From NCBI GenBank assembly GCA_021806845.1, contig JAKAPV010000057.1:1-13199 (forward strand): 13,199 nucleotides of DNA. The letters are read 5' to 3'. Below are positions 12,966 through 13,199 of the stretch, in pieces. The notes under the pieces were generated by a model. It searched no databases. It had not been told where the DNA came from and was given only the letters and a program-made list of their open reading frames with translations. The stretch comes from Bacillota bacterium. GTDB lineage: Bacteria > Bacillota > Sulfobacillia > JAJZYS01 > JAJYTV01. The position numbers were made by a program, and so were the translations under genes. The stretch's first letter is position 1, and every line of letters begins with the position of its first letter.

Positions 12966-13199
12966 GTGATCAACCGCGTCGTCCTCGTAGGGCGCCTTGC
13001 GAACAACCCGGAGTTTCGCTACACGCGCGAGGGGCTGCCGATCTCCGCATTCTCCCTGTCGACGGGCCGCCCGGGCTCCTGCGAGTTCCTTCCAGTTGTG
13101 GTATTCCGCAGGCTTGCTGAAACCACCTCCAAGTACCTGCAGAAGGGCAGGCTCGTGGGGATCGAGGGACGCATCTCGAGCCGGAGCTTCGAGACGACG
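12966..13199 (+). CDS. Single-stranded DNA-binding protein (SSB), divergent, C-terminus cut by window edge
   Basis: The first 78 residues of an OB-fold SSB are visible: MINRVVLVGRLANNPEFRYTREGLPISAFSL (1-31), FLPVVVFRRLAETTSKYLQKG (41-61) and LVGIEGRISSRSFETT (63-78), all aligning with the bacterial SSB core. It departs from normal SSB by a shortened loop between strands (about residues 32-40) and Phe at 47 where SSBs usually have the DNA-stacking Trp of VxW. This suggests an accessory paralogue such as SsbB, used in natural transformation, rather than the essential replication SSB; that is inference, and the acidic C-terminal tail that would help is outside the window. The start is GTG 12966, with AAAGGGG 9 nt upstream; an ATG at 12947 in another frame gives an unrelated peptide. 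It is the only plus-strand gene in the window. Confidence 0.85.
   Translation, partial: MINRVVLVGRLANNPEFRYTREGLPISAFSLSTGRPGSCEFLPVVVFRRLAETTSKYLQKGRLVGIEGRISSRSFETT

Noticed and set aside
1..13199. Transposons, prophage genes, tRNA or rRNA genes.
   Set aside because: I found no transposase or integrase motifs, terminal repeats, attachment sites, tRNA-like cloverleafs or rRNA sequence; the cph region has base composition similar to its neighbours.

Overview
The window looks like chromosomal housekeeping DNA from a GC-rich, Gram-positive, probably spore-forming member of the Bacillota (Firmicutes). The evidence is a canonical T-box leader in front of metG, the Bacillota-restricted proteins Veg and YkuK (DUF458), GTG/TTG starts behind strong GGAGG-type ribosome binding sites, and the gene order metG-tatD-3D protein-rsmA-veg-ispE. 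That order is the Bacillus subtilis metS-yabD-yabE-rnmV-ksgA-yabG-veg-sspF-ispE block in modified form. I cannot name the genus from sequence alone; GC-rich groups such as Sulfobacillus, Alicyclobacillus relatives, Symbiobacterium or Thermaerobacter would all fit.

Nearly everything is on the minus strand, so transcription runs from high to low coordinates. At the right edge a short, divergent single-stranded-DNA-binding protein (plus strand, cut by the window end) faces away from a class I SAM O-methyltransferase. Next is a roughly 270-nt T-box leader with its own sigma-A promoter, AUG specifier, T-box motif and terminator; it controls metG and the overlapping tatD. A G5/3D cell-wall protein follows with its own promoter, a hairpin at the predicted mRNA 5' end and a strong terminator. 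After it come rsmA (apparently leaderless) and a YkuK-family gene. veg then has two tandem sigma-A-like promoters and ends in a hairpin terminator.

The accessory part lies between veg and ispE: a 663-residue lipoprotein made of 13 Asp-box (BNR) repeats, then cphB (cyanophycinase) and cphA (cyanophycin synthetase), then ispE, which is cut by the left window edge. No convincing terminator separates these four, so they may form one transcript. CphA would polymerise aspartate and arginine into the nitrogen-storage polymer cyanophycin and CphB would degrade it to beta-Asp-Arg dipeptides. Both the cphB and the ispE ribosome binding sites sit inside GC-rich inverted repeats, the ispE one being a perfect 13-bp repeat, which suggests translation is controlled at both ends of the cph pair. 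rnmV, yabG and sspF, expected in this block by comparison with Bacillus, are absent here.

The most interesting observations are the insertion of a make-and-break cyanophycin module plus a surface beta-propeller lipoprotein into a conserved block, and the set of RNA-level signals (T-box, two RBS-occluding hairpins, a 5'-terminal hairpin and a candidate leaderless mRNA).
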